Notes under the pieces: generated by a model | Told to the model about the DNA's origin: nothing | What the model saw: only the letters and a program-made list of their open reading frames with translations | Database searches by the model: none | Program-made: the position numbers and the translations under genes | Source: CAYYYJ01 sp964476045 | GTDB taxonomy: Archaea > Aenigmatarchaeota > Aenigmatarchaeia > QMZP01 > JACQNV01 | Direction of reading: 5' to 3' | DNA length: 49,455 nt | Assembly: GCA_964476045.1 (NCBI GenBank) | Contig: CAYYYJ010000005.1 | Span: forward strand, 1 to 49,455 | Shown: piece after piece, positions 40,612 to 48,503 of the stretch | Numbering within the stretch: position 1 is the first letter of the stretch | Layout of the letters: the number at the start of each line of letters is the position of its first letter

Positions 40612-40689
40612 CAATATAAATAGAGCGTAATCTTTATAAGTTTTATGCCAGAACTTACCATAATTATAGTATCAACAGATTGACTTGAT

Positions 40690-40821
40690 ATGGGAGATGA
40701 GAAAGAAGTAATTCTCTACACAAATGGGAGATTAATCAAATATTCTTCAGGATACATTCTTTCGGCTGGATTGCTGAAACTTTGCAATAGGCGTCCAGAA
40801 GCCCATCAGAAGTTATGTTTG
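40690..40821 (+). pseudogene. truncated gene head
   Basis: MGDEKEVILYTNGRLIK starts well and looks like protein, then runs antisense into the 3' end of the thioredoxin-like gene and stops after 43 codons. A second head-like frame, MPELTIIIVSTD, lies at 40645. Both look like starts of lost genes, but are short enough to be chance. Confidence 0.25.
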
Positions 40822-41191
40822 TGACACTTTGTGTCTCTTTTCCGGTGAATTGGACGTTGTCTTTATCTCCAGCTATATCCAGAACTAGGACATTTGAATA
40901 TTTGGTATAGAAGTTCCGTATAACTGTCCTGTATTCATCACACTGAACGCAGTTTTTTGTATGCGAGAATTCGAGAATAGCAACCCCATTCTGCAAAAGA
41001 GCTGTTTTCTCTTGCTCGGTTAAAGCCCTTTCCAAATATCTTTGGACTGTTTTCTGGGAAGATGGGCCAGGCGTATCCTGAGGTTGAGTGGGTGTGTAAA
41101 CACTGTTTATGATTGCGAAAGCGAAAGTGGAGAAGAACATTACAAATATCAGTAAGAGGCCCACATATTGGCTTTTAATTTTGCCTTGCAT
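40736..41191 (-). CDS. membrane-anchored thioredoxin-like protein
   Basis: 151 aa. N-terminal membrane segment (YVGLLLIFVMFFSTFAFAII), an outside linker rich in Pro/Thr, then a thioredoxin-type core: VAILEFSHTKNCVQCDEYRT with the C-x-x-C active site, VLVLDIAGDKDNVQ, and a conserved end. It probably reduces or forms disulfides outside the cell. Two more Cys near the C-terminus (YCKVS and KECIL). Confidence 0.7.
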   Translation of the reverse strand: MQGKIKSQYVGLLLIFVMFFSTFAFAIINSVYTPTQPQDTPGPSSQKTVQRYLERALTEQEKTALLQNGVAILEFSHTKNCVQCDEYRTVIRNFYTKYSNVLVLDIAGDKDNVQFTGKETQSVTNITSDGLLDAYCKVSAIQPKECILKNI

Positions 41192-41264
41192 AATTCCGGA
41201 CTTGCCACAGTGTTTTAATATAGATATGGAGACATATTAAAGTAATCAAAATATAGTCTGGCCT

Positions 41265-41741
41265 ATGGCATTAAATAATTATACCAAAATTAAGAAAAAG
41301 TATAAAATACCAGATTACAATAAACTGGTCGAATTATTGGAGATAGAAATAGATGTCTCAAAAACTGATATTCTCCTTCTGCAAGATATAAGGAACCAGA
41401 TAACAGACAGGATGTACGACCTGATGAAGGCCATTGAAGCCATACTTTTCACAGGGGAAGGAAGCGATCCATCCCATCTCTACCAAGAGGCTATGATAAA
41501 AAACTCTTCAAAAGAAAGTTTTGATTTGTTCAAAGAACTCAACCAACTTAACTACGAAGGATTTCTGCTCAGATTCAAGCATGACAGAAAAGCTGATGCT
41601 GCTTACATAAATAAAATTTTCAGGGTATGGCCTGAGCTGGAGAAAAAGATGATAAAGCTTTTCGGCGATCTCGAAAAAGGCTGGAGAGAGTTCGACAGGC
41701 CAGATATCAGGGAGATCAGGCATGAGACTTACCACGGATAA
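41265..41741 (+). CDS. hypothetical helical protein
   Basis: 158 aa, all-helical, no family recognised: YKIPDYNKLVELLEIEIDVS, DIRNQITDRMYDLMKAIEAI, FDLFKELNQLNYEGFLLRFK. Its last codons overlap the head of the dead lipoprotein gene. Probably cytoplasmic; helical repeats hint at a binding or scaffold role. Confidence 0.6.
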   Translation: MALNNYTKIKKKYKIPDYNKLVELLEIEIDVSKTDILLLQDIRNQITDRMYDLMKAIEAILFTGEGSDPSHLYQEAMIKNSSKESFDLFKELNQLNYEGFLLRFKHDRKADAAYINKIFRVWPELEKKMIKLFGDLEKGWREFDRPDIREIRHETYHG

Positions 41742-42037
41742 GGTTGCTCTCCTGGCTTTTTTAATTCTGGTTTTAGTGTCTGGTTGACAGTAAGCTGTGG
41801 TCATCCTCTGACAAATGCGAAAAACCGATCCAAGATATTATATGATAGGGGACGAAATTAAATCATCTGAAAGCAGGCATTGGCAAAGCAGAAGCCACGA
41901 AATTACTGGCCGAGGGGTCTGAGATGGATAATTCTGTCAACTATATTGTTGGGGACGATGGTGTTGATTGTTTGATTCTACAGATTAGCTTTGATCAGAA
42001 TAATAAATTGAAAGGCTCAAAGCTTGTACAGGGATAA
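41722..42037 (+). pseudogene. dead lipoprotein gene, stop at the lipobox cysteine
   Basis: The frame from 41722, MRLTTDKVALLAFLILVLVS then G-stop-Q, is a lipoprotein signal whose Cys codon has become TGA. After at least one further frameshift, the C-terminal part is clear to 42037: AGIGKAEATKLLAEGSEMDN and YIVGDDGVDCLILQIS, ending KLKGSKLVQG. So a small lipoprotein (about 100 aa) has been inactivated. Family unknown. Confidence 0.6.
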
Positions 42038-42074
42038 GAAAGCTTATAAAGCAGGCTCGATAATTTACGCTAAT

Positions 42075-42764
42075 ATGAAAGACGGAGACTTCGTAGAGAT
42101 TGATTTTGTAGGGAAAGTCAAGGACACCGGAGAGATTTTTGACCTGACAAGCGAAGCTGAAGCAAAGAAAGAGGGGATATACGATAAAGAGCATAAATAT
42201 GGGCCTGTTCTTGTTGTAGTCGGTTCGAAATCAGTTGTCCCTGGTGTTGAAGAAAAAATAAGAGAGATGTCTGTTGGGGAAGAAAAAGAGTTTGGGTTGG
42301 GATATGAAAAGGCATTTGGCAAAAGGGAGCCTAAGCTTATCCAGATACTTGCCCTAAACAAATTCTACCAGCAGAAATTAAACCCTGTTCCAGGCGCGTT
42401 TGTCCAGATAGATGGGAGGACGTGCAGGATACAGTCAGTTTCAGGCGGACGAGTAAGGGTTGATTTTAATAGCCCGCTGGCTGGGAAAGATGTTCTTTAC
42501 AGATTGAAAATTGTTAGAGAAGTGAAAGAGCTCAAGGAAAAAGTTGAATCTGTAATAAAATATTTAGGCCTGGAAGGCGAAGCTAAAGTTGAGGACAGCT
42601 CTGTTAGCATCAAACTCAAGAAAACAAACAAAATACTTGAACAGGTTGTAGAAAAAACTCTGAAGACATGGATAAAAGATGGGTTGAAAGAGATTAAGTT
42701 TGAAGGCGAGGGCAAAACTGAAATCAAAACCGAAGCCCCCAACAAGGATCAAGAGAAAAAATAA
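42075..42764 (+). CDS. FKBP-type peptidyl-prolyl isomerase with insert domain
   Basis: 229 aa. FKBP core (GDFVEIDFVGKVKDTGEIFD; GPVLVVVGSKSVVPGVEEKI; MSVGEEKEFGLGYEKAFGKR) followed by an insert-in-flap chaperone domain (IDGRTCRIQSVSGGRVRVDF, NSPLAGKDVLYRLKIV), the SlyD-like architecture of archaeal long FKBPs. The C-terminal 70 residues are an additional Lys/Glu domain. The ATG at 42075 follows GCTTATAAAG (about 42041-42050). Folding helper in the cytoplasm. Confidence 0.92.
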   Translation: MKDGDFVEIDFVGKVKDTGEIFDLTSEAEAKKEGIYDKEHKYGPVLVVVGSKSVVPGVEEKIREMSVGEEKEFGLGYEKAFGKREPKLIQILALNKFYQQKLNPVPGAFVQIDGRTCRIQSVSGGRVRVDFNSPLAGKDVLYRLKIVREVKELKEKVESVIKYLGLEGEAKVEDSSVSIKLKKTNKILEQVVEKTLKTWIKDGLKEIKFEGEGKTEIKTEAPNKDQEKK

Positions 42765-42779
42765 GTTAATTCTGATTAG

Positions 42780-42797
42780 TTCAACTATTTAAATCTT
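42780..42797 (+). promoter_or_regulatory. BRE/TATA promoter of ftsZ
   Basis: The 18-mer TTCAACTATTTAAATCTT is the same as before the histone gene (2555-2572). It is 108 bases ahead of the ftsZ ATG, unusually far for this genome and implying a leader of about 80 nt. Confidence 0.6.
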
Positions 42798-42838
42798 GTT
42801 TGCTTATAGATACATAATAATTTCTGGTTGCTTTTGTG

Positions 42839-42904
42839 AAAGGCTCTGAACTTTTGGGTACAGTAGCCTTTTGTGGAAGTTGTTAACTCCCGGAAAAGGC
42901 TACT
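42839..42904 (+). promoter_or_regulatory. structured ftsZ leader with alternative hairpins
   Basis: AGTAGCCTTTT (42862-42872) and AAAAGGCTACT (42894-42904) form a perfect 11-bp stem ending one base before ATG. The loop folds further (GGA-A-GTT with AAC-TCC). Upstream AAAGGCT (42839-42845) can pair with AGCCTTT of the left arm and would open the stem. Two exclusive folds next to a start codon suggest translational control. Confidence 0.6.
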
Positions 42905-44026
42905 ATGGCTGTAGATACAATTATTGATGCTGCTTTGTCAGCGAACGAGAAAGATCATCAGCCTACTTTTAATAGGCCTGAAGATGAAGAGCTCAGAAAG
43001 ATTTTAGAGTCAAGAAAAGCTGAGATAAAAGTTGTCGGTGTAGGCGGTTCTGGCAACAATACAATTTCTAGGCTAATGCAGGTTGGCATTGTCGGCGCAG
43101 AGACAATTGCAGTAAATACAGACGCCCAGGATTTGCTTTATACAGATGCTGATAGAAAGATCCTTATTGGAAAGGATTTAACTTCTGGTCTGGGAGCAGG
43201 CGCAGACCCTAAGGTAGGGATGGAAGCTGCCAAAGAATCTAGAGAGGATATCAAGAAAGCTCTGGAAGGGGCAGATCTCGTTTTTATTGCATGCGGTCTA
43301 GGCGGTGGAACAGGGACTGGAGCAGCTCCTGTTGTTGCTGACACTGCTAAAAAGCTAGGTATCCTTACAGTCGGTATAGTTACTCTGCCTTTCACAATGG
43401 AAGGGAGATCGAGGATGGGGAATGCGCAGTTAGGCCTGGAGAACATGGAGACAGCTGTTGACACGCTGATTGTTGTCCCTAATGATAAATTGCTGGAGAT
43501 TGTTCCTGATGTTTCTATTACAACTGCATTCAAGGTGGCAGATGAAATCCTCGTGAATTCTGTGAAAGGGATTGCAGAACTTATTACAAAGCCAGGGCTT
43601 GTGAACTTGGATTTTGCTGATATAAGGGCTGTGATGGGGTCTGGAGGTCTCGCCATGATAGGGATGGGAGAGTCTGATACCGAAAACAGGGCTGTCGAGT
43701 CTGTTGAGAAATCTCTTAACAATCCTTTGCTTGATGTGGATATCACAGGCGCAACAGGCGCGCTAGTTAATGTTTCTGGCGGCCTCGATATCACAATAAG
43801 AGAATGCCAGGAGATTGTGGAAACTGTCGGATCAAAAATTAATCCAGACGCAAAAATTATTTGGGGAGCAATGGTTGACAAGGCTATGGGAGACACTATA
43901 AGATCTATGCTTATTGTAACAGGGGTCAAATCAAACCAGATATACGGGCCAGAAAGGACATTCAGCTCCACAAAACAGAAAGAAATTGAGAAGATTTTGG
44001 GTGTGGATTTTATAGATGAGAGATAG
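42905..44026 (+). CDS. ftsZ: cell division protein FtsZ
   Basis: 373-aa tubulin-like GTPase forming the division ring. Nucleotide motifs VGVGGSGNNTISRLMQVG, GLGGGTGTGAAPVVADTAK (tubulin signature), and the T7 loop NLDFADIRAVM with catalytic Asp. The N-terminal 38 residues are an extension. The C-terminus GVDFIDER is short, and its coding sequence is repeated in tandem just after the gene. In archaea ftsZ is often followed by secE and spt5; here an accessory operon intervenes. Confidence 0.96.
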   Translation: MAVDTIIDAALSANEKDHQPTFNRPEDEELRKILESRKAEIKVVGVGGSGNNTISRLMQVGIVGAETIAVNTDAQDLLYTDADRKILIGKDLTSGLGAGADPKVGMEAAKESREDIKKALEGADLVFIACGLGGGTGTGAAPVVADTAKKLGILTVGIVTLPFTMEGRSRMGNAQLGLENMETAVDTLIVVPNDKLLEIVPDVSITTAFKVADEILVNSVKGIAELITKPGLVNLDFADIRAVMGSGGLAMIGMGESDTENRAVESVEKSLNNPLLDVDITGATGALVNVSGGLDITIRECQEIVETVGSKINPDAKIIWGAMVDKAMGDTIRSMLIVTGVKSNQIYGPERTFSSTKQKEIEKILGVDFIDER

Positions 44027-44312
44027 GATCTGGAGCCAACTGCATGTTTTCTTTCCCTTAAGGATTTCTTTGCTGAGAGTTTACAGAAAGAAAGGCTTAT
44101 GGGTGTGGATTTTATAGATGAGAGATAGGATCTGGAGCCAACTGCATGTTTTCTNNNNNNNNNNNNNNNNNNNNNNNNNNNNNNNNNNNNNNNNNNNNNN
44201 NNNNNNNNNNNNNNNNNNNNNNNNNNNNNNNNNNNNNNNNNNNNNNNNNNNNNNCTGAGAGTTTACAGAAAGAAAGGCTTATGGGTGTGGATTTTATAGA
44301 TGAGAGATAAGG
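43999..44312 (+). repeat. tandem 102-bp repeat carrying the ftsZ 3' end, broken by an assembly gap
   Basis: The ftsZ end plus following DNA at 43999-44100 repeats from 44101 (period 102). After 100 Ns (44155-44254) a partial unit ends in a third GVDFIDER-stop at 44283-44309. Contig ends match internal 55-mers exactly (44255-44309 with 44074-44128), the mark of an unresolved tandem array. Copy number is at least two, perhaps more. Each unit restates the ftsZ tail and stop. Confidence 0.8.
44155..44254. other. assembly gap (100 N) in the ftsZ tail repeat
   Basis: Placeholder Ns. Unlike the gap in alaS, this one probably hides real sequence: one or more further 102-bp units. Confidence 0.8.
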
Positions 44313-44462
44313 CTTAATAGTCGACTTGTTCTTCGGTTAACCAGTGATTGCCTGCAAGGAAAAGCGACTATACTAAATTTAATTCAATATAGGTGCAGAA
44401 ACAGCTGACTATACCATTATTATTTATTGAACATCATACACTATCTAATCATAGGTTATCCC

Positions 44463-44642
44463 ATGACAAAAGAAAAATTTATTAAAGCATACTCAAACCT
44501 GATATCCGATGAGCGAAATGAGGTTATAGCTGTAATTGATGGCAAACCTTATACCTGGAATAGGGCTTACGACGAAATAAAAAACGACACAAAACTAGGG
44601 AAACAGATAGTACAAAAATTGGTCTCGATGGGGATAATTTAA
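44463..44642 (+). CDS. small protein 1 of the protease operon
   Basis: 59 aa, MTKEKFIKAYSNLISDERNE, VIAVIDGKPYTWNRAYDEIK, then DTKLGKQIVQKLVSMGII. The ATG at 44463 is preferred to an upstream start at 44427. The last 25 residues resemble those of the next protein (DSPFGKKIVEIQLSYIKML), so the two are related. Likely partner, substrate or regulator of the caspase-like protease. Ten bases to the next gene. Confidence 0.72.
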   Translation: MTKEKFIKAYSNLISDERNEVIAVIDGKPYTWNRAYDEIKNDTKLGKQIVQKLVSMGII

Positions 44643-44651
44643 GGGAGAAAT

Positions 44652-44861
44652 ATGATAGATGATGATGCCAAAACCCTTGTTATAGCAAGGCTCGAAACGC
44701 TAAACCAAGATTCCAAGATTTTATTGATGGGTGAAAAAGAGCCTACTACTGTAAAAGACATGATAAACGAGGTTAAAAAAGATTCTCCATTTGGCAAGAA
44801 AATTGTTGAAATTCAACTGTCGTACATAAAAATGCTTGCCAGCGGCGCCATTGACTTATGA
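44652..44861 (+). CDS. small protein 2 of the protease operon
   Basis: 69 aa, MIDDDAKTLVIARLETLNQD, SKILLMGEKEPTTVKDMINE, VKKDSPFGKKIVEIQL. Related to the previous protein in its helical end. ATGA overlap with the protease gene (44858-44861) implies fixed stoichiometry. No known domain recognised. Confidence 0.72.
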   Translation: MIDDDAKTLVIARLETLNQDSKILLMGEKEPTTVKDMINEVKKDSPFGKKIVEIQLSYIKMLASGAIDL

Positions 44862-45517
44862 AGAAAATGATTCTTATAACAAGGCCATCATACGATACAC
44901 AGACACATTACCTTCATTTCATTTCTGGAGAAATTAAAAAAGAAATAGAATCTGTTGGGGAAGTTTCGGTTATAGACTTGGAAACAGATAAAGCAACAAG
45001 AAAAGAATTTGAAAAGGCTTTGGATAAAGCAAATCCAAGGCTAGTTCTTTTTCACGGGCACGGTTCATACGATTCGATTTCTGGACAAAACGGGGAAATA
45101 GTTTTAGATAACAGGAATATCAGAAAATTAAAGTCAAGGATAATTTACGCGGTTGTTTGCGACTCTGCATCTGAATTAGGGGAGACGTCTATTAAAGACG
45201 GTGAGGCGGAGGCTTATATAGGATATGATTCCAGATTTGTGATAGTCATTGAGCGCGACAGATCAACCACACCGATGAAAGATAAAAACTTTAAGCCTTT
45301 TAAAGATACCCATAAGAAACTGATTTTGTCTCTGGTATCTGGAATAAATGTAGAAGTATCGGTAGAGAAAACCAAGAAATATATTAGGGAATTAATAAGA
45401 GAATACGGGGTTCGGGGAATCAAGGATAAGTATGGCGATGCCCCTCTGATCAGATTTGGACTTTACTGGAACCTAATGTCCCTGAAAGTTCACGGTAATA
45501 GCAATGCAGTTTTTTGA
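44858..45517 (+). CDS. caspase-like (C25/CHAT-type) cysteine peptidase
   Basis: 219 aa. An alpha/beta start (MILITRPSYDTQTHYLHFIS), strand-loop RLVLFHGHGSYDSISGQNGE with His66 and His68 in the HGHG motif, then strand IIYAVVCDSASELGETSIKD with Cys101. This His-(about 35)-Cys order with 'xxACxS' style is the clan CD catalytic dyad (caspase, C25, CHAT). YIGYDSRFVIVIERD follows as the usual aromatic/Gly segment. No signal peptide, so it acts in the cytoplasm. In an operon with two small related proteins, inserted between ftsZ and secE. Confidence 0.7.
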   Translation: MKKMILITRPSYDTQTHYLHFISGEIKKEIESVGEVSVIDLETDKATRKEFEKALDKANPRLVLFHGHGSYDSISGQNGEIVLDNRNIRKLKSRIIYAVVCDSASELGETSIKDGEAEAYIGYDSRFVIVIERDRSTTPMKDKNFKPFKDTHKKLILSLVSGINVEVSVEKTKKYIRELIREYGVRGIKDKYGDAPLIRFGLYWNLMSLKVHGNSNAVF

Positions 45518-45592
45518 ATTAATGGTATTATCGATGGGCCTGTTTATTCCTCGGCTAACCACAGTGCAAGCCGGTTGTTACTCTTATCCTTC

Positions 45593-45893
45593 TTAGATTA
45601 GGCGGAAGAGTATATAACCTCTGAGCTCATAAACAACATCAAAAGATACTCCTTCAGTTGGCCTATCTCTGAAAGCCTTTCTAACAAAAAGGCCACTTTC
45701 TGGATCCGTTTGATAATCAGCTAGTTTGTAGGTACGTTCGCCTGTAAAACAGTTGGAAGTCTTTCTAGTTCTGCAGAAGCACGGTATCTTTCCAGACGCT
45801 CAGCTGTTTCTCTTGATTCAGGTCTCACTGGAGGATGATATCCTATTCCACCACATCGCCTATACTATAAACAACACTTCTTGGCATTGGCAT
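45593..45893 (-). pseudogene. frameshifted unknown gene
   Basis: Starts MPMPRSVVYSIGDVVE, changes frame to GYHPPVRPESRETAERLERY and RASAELERLPTV, and again to FTGERTYKLADYQTDPESGL, FVRKAFRDRPTEGVSFDVVY, ending ELRGYILFRLI. With two indels repaired it is a protein of about 95-100 aa. No family recognised. It fills the space between the protease operon and secE, opposite in strand. Confidence 0.5.
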
Positions 45894-46000
45894 GGAATAA
45901 GATTGGCTGTAAGAAATATAAAGCCCTTTGGGGAAGGTTTCTAATCTTTAAATAATCAACTCTATAATCTATAGTAATAACTGCCTTCTATTGGGATACT

Positions 46001-46168
46001 ATGAACTTAAAAGAACGTCTAGCTGAATACAAGAGGGTAATGCAGATTGCAAGAAAACCAGATAAACCTGAATTTACCAGCACAGCCAAGATATCGTTCA
46101 CTAGCATCGCGTTGATCGGCGGAATAGGGTTTGCTATATATCTTACATTCGTCTTGACAGGATTATAA
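46001..46168 (+). CDS. secE: preprotein translocase subunit SecE (Sec61 gamma)
   Basis: 55 aa, single-span membrane subunit of the Sec translocon. MNLKERLAEYKRVMQIARKP is the amphipathic surface helix of archaeal SecE, PDKPEFTSTAKIS is the conserved linker, and ALIGGIGFAIYLTFVLTGL is the membrane span. Located directly ahead of spt5 and uL11, the normal archaeal order (ftsZ-)secE-spt5-uL11. TATA-like AATCTATAGT region before it. Confidence 0.92.
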   Translation: MNLKERLAEYKRVMQIARKPDKPEFTSTAKISFTSIALIGGIGFAIYLTFVLTGL

Positions 46169-46218
46169 CCCTTTTGCTGACACGAAAGCGTTAACGGAAA
46201 ATATAAAGGACTATAGAT

Positions 46219-46761
46219 ATGGTACTTTACACAATTAAAACAACAAATGGCAGGGAAGAAACAGTGGTAGACATGATGAGCCTGAACGTTAAAAATAATG
46301 GATTAGATGTCAAGTCAATCATGCATCCGTCTGAGCTCAAGGGCTATGTTTTTGCTGAGGGCAATCTCGCCGATATCCACAAAGCTACACAAGGGCTTCT
46401 TCACATCAAGGCGTTGAAAGAACACCCTATCAAACTTTCTGATATAGAAAAATTCATGGAGGTAAAGAGGGTTGCAGTTGATATAGGAGATGAAGTGGAG
46501 ATAGTTGGCGGCGCTTTCAAAGGCGATAAGGGTATTATCACTAGATTAGATAGGACAAAAGATGAAGTTACTATAGAGTTGAGGGAAGGGGCTATACCAA
46601 TACCAATGACTATATCCACTGAATTTGTCAGGATCGTAAGAAAAGGCGCAGTAAAGCCAGAAGAGATCAAAGCTGACCAAAAAAAACCAAAGAAGTTCTC
46701 GATGGACGACTTAAAGAAGAGCTTTGGGGGTCCTGAGCCTGTTTCGGAGAACAAGGCTTAA
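46219..46761 (+). CDS. spt5: transcription elongation factor Spt5 (NusG)
   Basis: 180 aa. NGN domain with MVLYTIKTTNGREETVVDMM and LKGYVFAEGNLADIHKATQG; KOW domain with VDIGDEVEIVGGAFKGDKGI and ITRLDRTKDEVTIEL. The C-terminal Lys-rich tail (KKPKKFSMDDLKKSFGGPEP) is an extension. Binds RNA polymerase clamp and keeps it processive. 50 bases from SecE, 35 from uL11. Confidence 0.95.
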   Translation: MVLYTIKTTNGREETVVDMMSLNVKNNGLDVKSIMHPSELKGYVFAEGNLADIHKATQGLLHIKALKEHPIKLSDIEKFMEVKRVAVDIGDEVEIVGGAFKGDKGIITRLDRTKDEVTIELREGAIPIPMTISTEFVRIVRKGAVKPEEIKADQKKPKKFSMDDLKKSFGGPEPVSENKA

Positions 46762-46796
46762 TTTAAATAATTTAATTCCTACTTATATTCAAAACT

Positions 46797-47396
46797 ATGG
46801 GCGCGCAAACAGTTTCTGCTATGGTAGAAGGTGGCAAAGCAACTCCAGCCCCGCCTTTAGGTCCTGCTTTAGGGCCGCTAGGTTTGCCTATTCCTAAGGT
46901 TATTGAAGAGATTAATAAGAAAACAGCTGATTTTAAGGGGATGCAAGTCCCTGTCAAAATTACTGTAGGCCCTAACAAGACATTTACAGTAGAAGTTGGG
47001 AAACCGCCAGTATCTGCGTTGCTAAGAAAAGAAGCGAAGGTTGAAAAAGGCACGGGATTTGCAGGCCAGGAATGGGTTGGAAATATTTCTATGGATCAGG
47101 TGAAATCTGTTTCTCGAGCCAAATTTGGCGGAGACGAGCAAGGCTATGTTAATCAGGTTCTTGGAACATGCAGAAGCATGGGGATTTCTATTGGCGAGGA
47201 AGGGAAAGCTCTTCTAGCGAGGAAAAGGGTAGTGAAGAAAGTTGAACCAGCTCCAACCACAGCAGCAGCGCCAGCGGCAACTGGGACGGCAGCTACACCA
47301 GCAACTCCTGGCACACCAGCGCCTGTAGCAGGTAAAGGTCCTCCTGCAGCAAAGAAAGAGAAGGAAAAGAAGAGGAAAGTCAAGAAAGGCAAGTGA
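46797..47396 (+). CDS. rpl11: large ribosomal subunit protein uL11 with Ala/Pro/Lys tail
   Basis: 199 aa. GKATPAPPLGPALGPLGLPI is the N-terminal Pro-rich switch, and RSMGISIGEEGKALL-like GTCRSMGISI is the end of the RNA-binding domain. The last 55 residues are Ala/Thr/Pro-rich then basic (KKEKEKKRKVKKGK), an extra tail compared with the usual 160 aa. Part of the GTPase-associated centre. ATG at 46797 after a TATA (AATTTAAATAATTT). Confidence 0.95.
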   Translation: MGAQTVSAMVEGGKATPAPPLGPALGPLGLPIPKVIEEINKKTADFKGMQVPVKITVGPNKTFTVEVGKPPVSALLRKEAKVEKGTGFAGQEWVGNISMDQVKSVSRAKFGGDEQGYVNQVLGTCRSMGISIGEEGKALLARKRVVKKVEPAPTTAAAPAATGTAATPATPGTPAPVAGKGPPAAKKEKEKKRKVKKGK

Positions 47397-47474
47397 CGTC
47401 TCTTACTCCAGTATTTTATTTTTAGGCCTTCTGCCAGAACCAGCTTCAAATAAATACTGGCTCGCTATAAAATA

Positions 47475-48416
47475 ATGAATATGTCGAAGATAATCCTGAC
47501 AACCACAATAAAAATAGCCATAGTCATTCTTGTTGCTACCTCAGGTATTTTTTCTGGGCTTACTGCAGTATTCTTTTTAGAAAGCCAGCAAAAGGGTTCT
47601 GTAATAAAATCCCAATTAGATGACCTGCAGACTAAAATAAAAACTATCGAAGACCAGACAAAAAAGGTCACATTATTAGAAGTCAACATTGTTAACCAGT
47701 CCAGGACCATAGAAAACCAGACAGGCACAATATCAGCATTAAATTTTACTGTTTCTGATCAACAAGACACAATAGGCAGGCAGATGATCGAGTTGCGAAG
47801 GAGATCAGATAGTATAACCTTACTAGAGAACAATATAAGTTCTCTCAAAGGGGATATAAAAACAAAAGAACAGGAGATAGTTTCTTTAACGCCAACAACT
47901 ACCAGCTTTTTTGTTGCAGCTGTTAAAGTGGATGGCGGCGGCGCCATAATCCCGTTGGAGATAAAGGTATTGCCAAAAGGGACAGGGATTCTCTCAGTTA
48001 ATATAAAAAATGTTGAATTGCAGGCAGGCGCGCAGGATTCTATACGTGTAGCAGCTTCTATTGCCAGCCAGCTGAGTAAGGTAAGCTTAAACACAGTGGA
48101 TGTTGATGTGAGTTTTGTTAACCAAGGGTCTGGCAAAGTCTCTGTTGACGGGCCTTCTGCAGGTGGCGCAATAACAGCTACTATTTACGCTGCGTTGGCC
48201 AAAAAATCCATTAGTTCGAATATTCTCATGACAGGTACGATAGAAACTGACGGTTCTATAGGGTCTGTTGGCGGTGTTGATAAAAAAGCAACTGCAGCCA
48301 GAGACCAAGGGGCAAGAAAATTCCTTGTTCCAAAAGGCCAGAAGGTTGATATAAGCAATCTGGAGGTTGTTGAGGTCCCTAATATAAATGAAGTGATAAG
48401 CATTTTGGTGAGATAG
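47475..48416 (+). CDS. membrane-anchored Lon-type (S16) serine protease without ATPase
   Basis: 313 aa. N-terminal membrane anchor (IAIVILVATSGIFSGLTAVFF), a coiled-coil region (about residues 40-140, many Leu/Ile/Asn heptads), and a C-terminal Lon proteolytic domain. The catalytic Ser is in VDGPSAGGAITATI and Lys in VGGVDKKATAARDQG. No AAA+ module, so it acts on unfolded or exposed substrates, probably at the outer membrane face. Own promoter (CTATAAAATAATG). Confidence 0.9.
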   Translation: MNMSKIILTTTIKIAIVILVATSGIFSGLTAVFFLESQQKGSVIKSQLDDLQTKIKTIEDQTKKVTLLEVNIVNQSRTIENQTGTISALNFTVSDQQDTIGRQMIELRRRSDSITLLENNISSLKGDIKTKEQEIVSLTPTTTSFFVAAVKVDGGGAIIPLEIKVLPKGTGILSVNIKNVELQAGAQDSIRVAASIASQLSKVSLNTVDVDVSFVNQGSGKVSVDGPSAGGAITATIYAALAKKSISSNILMTGTIETDGSIGSVGGVDKKATAARDQGARKFLVPKGQKVDISNLEVVEVPNINEVISILVR

Positions 48417-48503
48417 AATTAATTCTAAAATAGTTATAAACTGGATCAACCTACTATTCGGGCACGATCTGATTAAAATGAGCAGTAAATACTGCAAAGA
48501 AGC

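Noticed and set aside
43138..43971. 277-codon minus-strand frame opposite ftsZ
   Set aside because: Antisense shadow of ftsZ with Ser/Pro/Ile-rich, motif-free translation.
45753..45944. 63-codon plus-strand gene
   Set aside because: The better coding signal is on the opposite strand (frameshifted gene 45593-45893).
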